Origin: Verrucomicrobiales bacterium
GTDB taxonomy: Bacteria > Verrucomicrobiota > Verrucomicrobiia > Methylacidiphilales > JAAUTS01
Direction of reading: 5' to 3'
NCBI GenBank assembly: GCA_031279715.1
Contig: JAITHY010000213.1
Coordinates: 1 to 6,041 of the forward strand
DNA: 6,041 bases
Made by a program: the position numbers and the translations under genes. Under the pieces are notes generated by a model. The model was not told the DNA's origin, searched no databases, and saw nothing but the letters and a program-made list of their open reading frames with translations. How positions within the stretch are numbered: position 1 is the first letter of the stretch; each line of letters opens with the position of its first letter. Positions 4,766-6,041 of this stretch are shown one piece after another.

Positions 4766-6040
4766 TCAGCGTTTGGGCAGTTCATTGTCAGCGGCGGACG
4801 GGTTGCGGAGCAGCTTGCCGATTTGCCCCGTAAGCCACAAATAGTGGTCGCTCGGCAACCCTTCATAAGTGGCGAACGGGCTGTCCCCGACCGGAGGATT
4901 ATTCGTCACTTTGAAAATCGCCGTGCCCTCGTCAATTTCGTCGAACATCGCGACGTAGCCCATCCTAGCGCCGGACTGAAGGGCAGCGACCGCCTGCCGC
5001 CACAAAAATTTACCGCCGTCGCGCGAGATGAAGTTCAGCGGGGCGTTACGGTGACGCGCCTTTTCCAAATTGTGCCAGCTAAAGCCGGGGAAAAAGACGG
5101 GGAGATAACCGATGTTGTTCGCGTCGCACCACGCCAAATCTTTTTTTACCAGCGTGGCGACGAACTCGTCAGCGTCAGCGTACCGGCTCACCGCCCACGG
5201 GCTGAGGATGTCCATTTGTTTGTAGACCGCCTCCATCTCGCTGAGTGGCAGCGCGTCCTTGCGCAACTCCTTCGCCGTTTGCACCGGCTCGCGCCAGAAA
5301 TACGGCACACCGCCCATCACCGCGTTGCCGCCGTATTTGGGGTCGTTTTTGAGAAAGTCAATCAGCTTCGCGCACGCTGACGGTGAGTAGCGGCGGTTGT
5401 CGTCAAACCCAATGCCCCACAAGGACACCAGCGGTTTGCCGCGGTAGGTGGCGTGGGTTGTGTCTTTGCGAAAATCGCCGCTGTCAATGAGCCGTTTCCA
5501 GTCGCTGATGATGAGCGTCTCCAGCGTCTCGTCGTTCATGCCGGACAAATCGTACATGATGAACCACAGCCGCCCGTGACGGTCAGCGGCCTCGCGGCAA
5601 TGCGCCAGAATCGTGTCGCGCCAGTCGCGCATTTTCTCCGAGCGCAAATTGCTGCCGAACCGTTGCAAGGCCGCGCCGTCCACGCCGTAGTCTTTCATCC
5701 ACTTGAAATGGCGGTCAACGGTTTTTCGGTTTGCGGAACTGAACACCTTGGCGACCTGACCGTCAGCGAAGCGGAACGGCGTGGCGTACAACTCATCGGC
5801 GTCAAACTCCGACACATCCGGCCACATGTCAAACGTGCAAAACCCCGGCTCAAATTTTCCATGGTTGACGCCGTAATGAAACCATCCCAAATTCGCGCCA
5901 TCCCCCTCCGGCGCGAACCATCCTTGGTAACCGGCGACCACCTTGCCATTCAAATCCGTGTCCGGTTGCCCCTGAGCCTCAGCATCCTGTCGGCACCCCT
6001 GCCCCGCGAGCAACAGTACCACCAATCCCAACCCAACCAT
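4766..6040 (-). CDS. GH71/GH99-like glycoside hydrolase, exported (N-terminus probably incomplete)
   Basis: The visible 424 residues match the GH99/GH71-like superfamily often annotated as xylosidase/arabinosidase-like: VVAGYQGWFAPEGDG (34-48), FDMWPDVSEFD (70-80), VDRHFKWMKDYGVDGAALQRF (108-128) and MFDEIDEGTAIFK (365-377). Characterised GH99 enzymes (endo-alpha-mannan hydrolases) carry an ExxE pair in NEWxEGT; here the counterpart appears to be E368 and E371. Substrate and bond are not determined. Residues 1-15 are a hydrophobic signal core ending LLLAGQGC, so the protein is exported. C16 may be lipidated, but the motif departs from the usual L-x-[AG]-C lipobox. The first visible ATG abuts the window edge and gives an n-region with no Lys or Arg, so the true start is probably upstream. 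The symporter follows after 12 bp, indicating co-transcription. The promoter is outside the window. Confidence 0.88.
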   Translation of the reverse strand: MVGLGLVVLLLAGQGCRQDAEAQGQPDTDLNGKVVAGYQGWFAPEGDGANLGWFHYGVNHGKFEPGFCTFDMWPDVSEFDADELYATPFRFADGQVAKVFSSANRKTVDRHFKWMKDYGVDGAALQRFGSNLRSEKMRDWRDTILAHCREAADRHGRLWFIMYDLSGMNDETLETLIISDWKRLIDSGDFRKDTTHATYRGKPLVSLWGIGFDDNRRYSPSACAKLIDFLKNDPKYGGNAVMGGVPYFWREPVQTAKELRKDALPLSEMEAVYKQMDILSPWAVSRYADADEFVATLVKKDLAWCDANNIGYLPVFFPGFSWHNLEKARHRNAPLNFISRDGGKFLWRQAVAALQSGARMGYVAMFDEIDEGTAIFKVTNNPPVGDSPFATYEGLPSDHYLWLTGQIGKLLRNPSAADNELPKR

Positions 6041-6041
6041 A

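Larger units (their letters stand above)
75..5768. repeat. Dispersed 10-mer ACCGTCAGCG, seven exact copies
   Basis: Exact copies read as CGCTGACGGT on the plus strand at 75-84, 423-432, 913-922 and 5375-5384, and as ACCGTCAGCG at 1092-1101, 3800-3809 and 5759-5768. One-mismatch copies include 498-507, 1204-1213, 3087-3096, 3752-3761, 5171-5180 and 5579-5588. All exact copies lie inside genes. They encode TVS (three times), SPSA, LTV and ADG (twice), so peptide sequence does not explain them. With equal base frequencies about 0.01 copies would be expected on both strands of 6 kb. The function is unknown; see findings. Confidence 0.8.

Noticed and set aside
4823..5380. 185-codon open frame on the plus strand opposite the glycoside hydrolase
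   Set aside because: It is antisense to conserved GH motifs; composition and lack of domains indicate a shadow frame.

Overview
The window is about 6 kb of GC-rich DNA in which all four recognisable protein genes lie on the minus strand, so transcription runs from the right edge to the left. A PEP-CTERM sorting signal on a secreted beta-repeat protein, next to a GH71/GH99-like glycoside hydrolase and a sodium:solute symporter, suggests a Gram-negative polysaccharide degrader with an exosortase system. Verrucomicrobiota is the best guess and Planctomycetota or a relative is possible. This is inferred from gene content; no phylogenetic marker is present.

Layout in transcription order: (1) 6040-4766, an exported GH71/GH99-like glycoside hydrolase, probably lacking its true N-terminus; (2) 12 bp later, 4753-2816, a 645-residue SSS-family symporter, probably in the same operon; (3) 2815-2450, a 366-bp AT-rich gap with a candidate promoter and dyad, an 8-bp tandem repeat and a 29-bp-stem palindrome; (4) 2449-752, a 565-residue PEP-CTERM protein with an autotransporter-associated beta-strand repeat; (5) 751-649, a short gap with a hairpin terminator candidate and a promoter candidate; (6) 648-1, the first 216 codons of a secreted protein with a probable concanavalin-A-like domain, cut by the window edge.

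A reasonable reading is a small carbohydrate-use locus. An exported hydrolase would cut a glycan outside the cytoplasm, the Na+-coupled symporter would import a product, and the two downstream secreted proteins would act at the cell surface or on the same glycan. The substrate cannot be read from sequence.

The most unusual signal is not a gene. The 10-mer ACCGTCAGCG (or its complement CGCTGACGGT) occurs seven times exactly, in both orientations, in all four genes and in four different coding contexts, where about 0.01 copies are expected by chance. That pattern resembles a DNA uptake sequence or another genome-wide DNA-level signal. The intergenic palindrome with an internal 8-bp period is the second item worth following.
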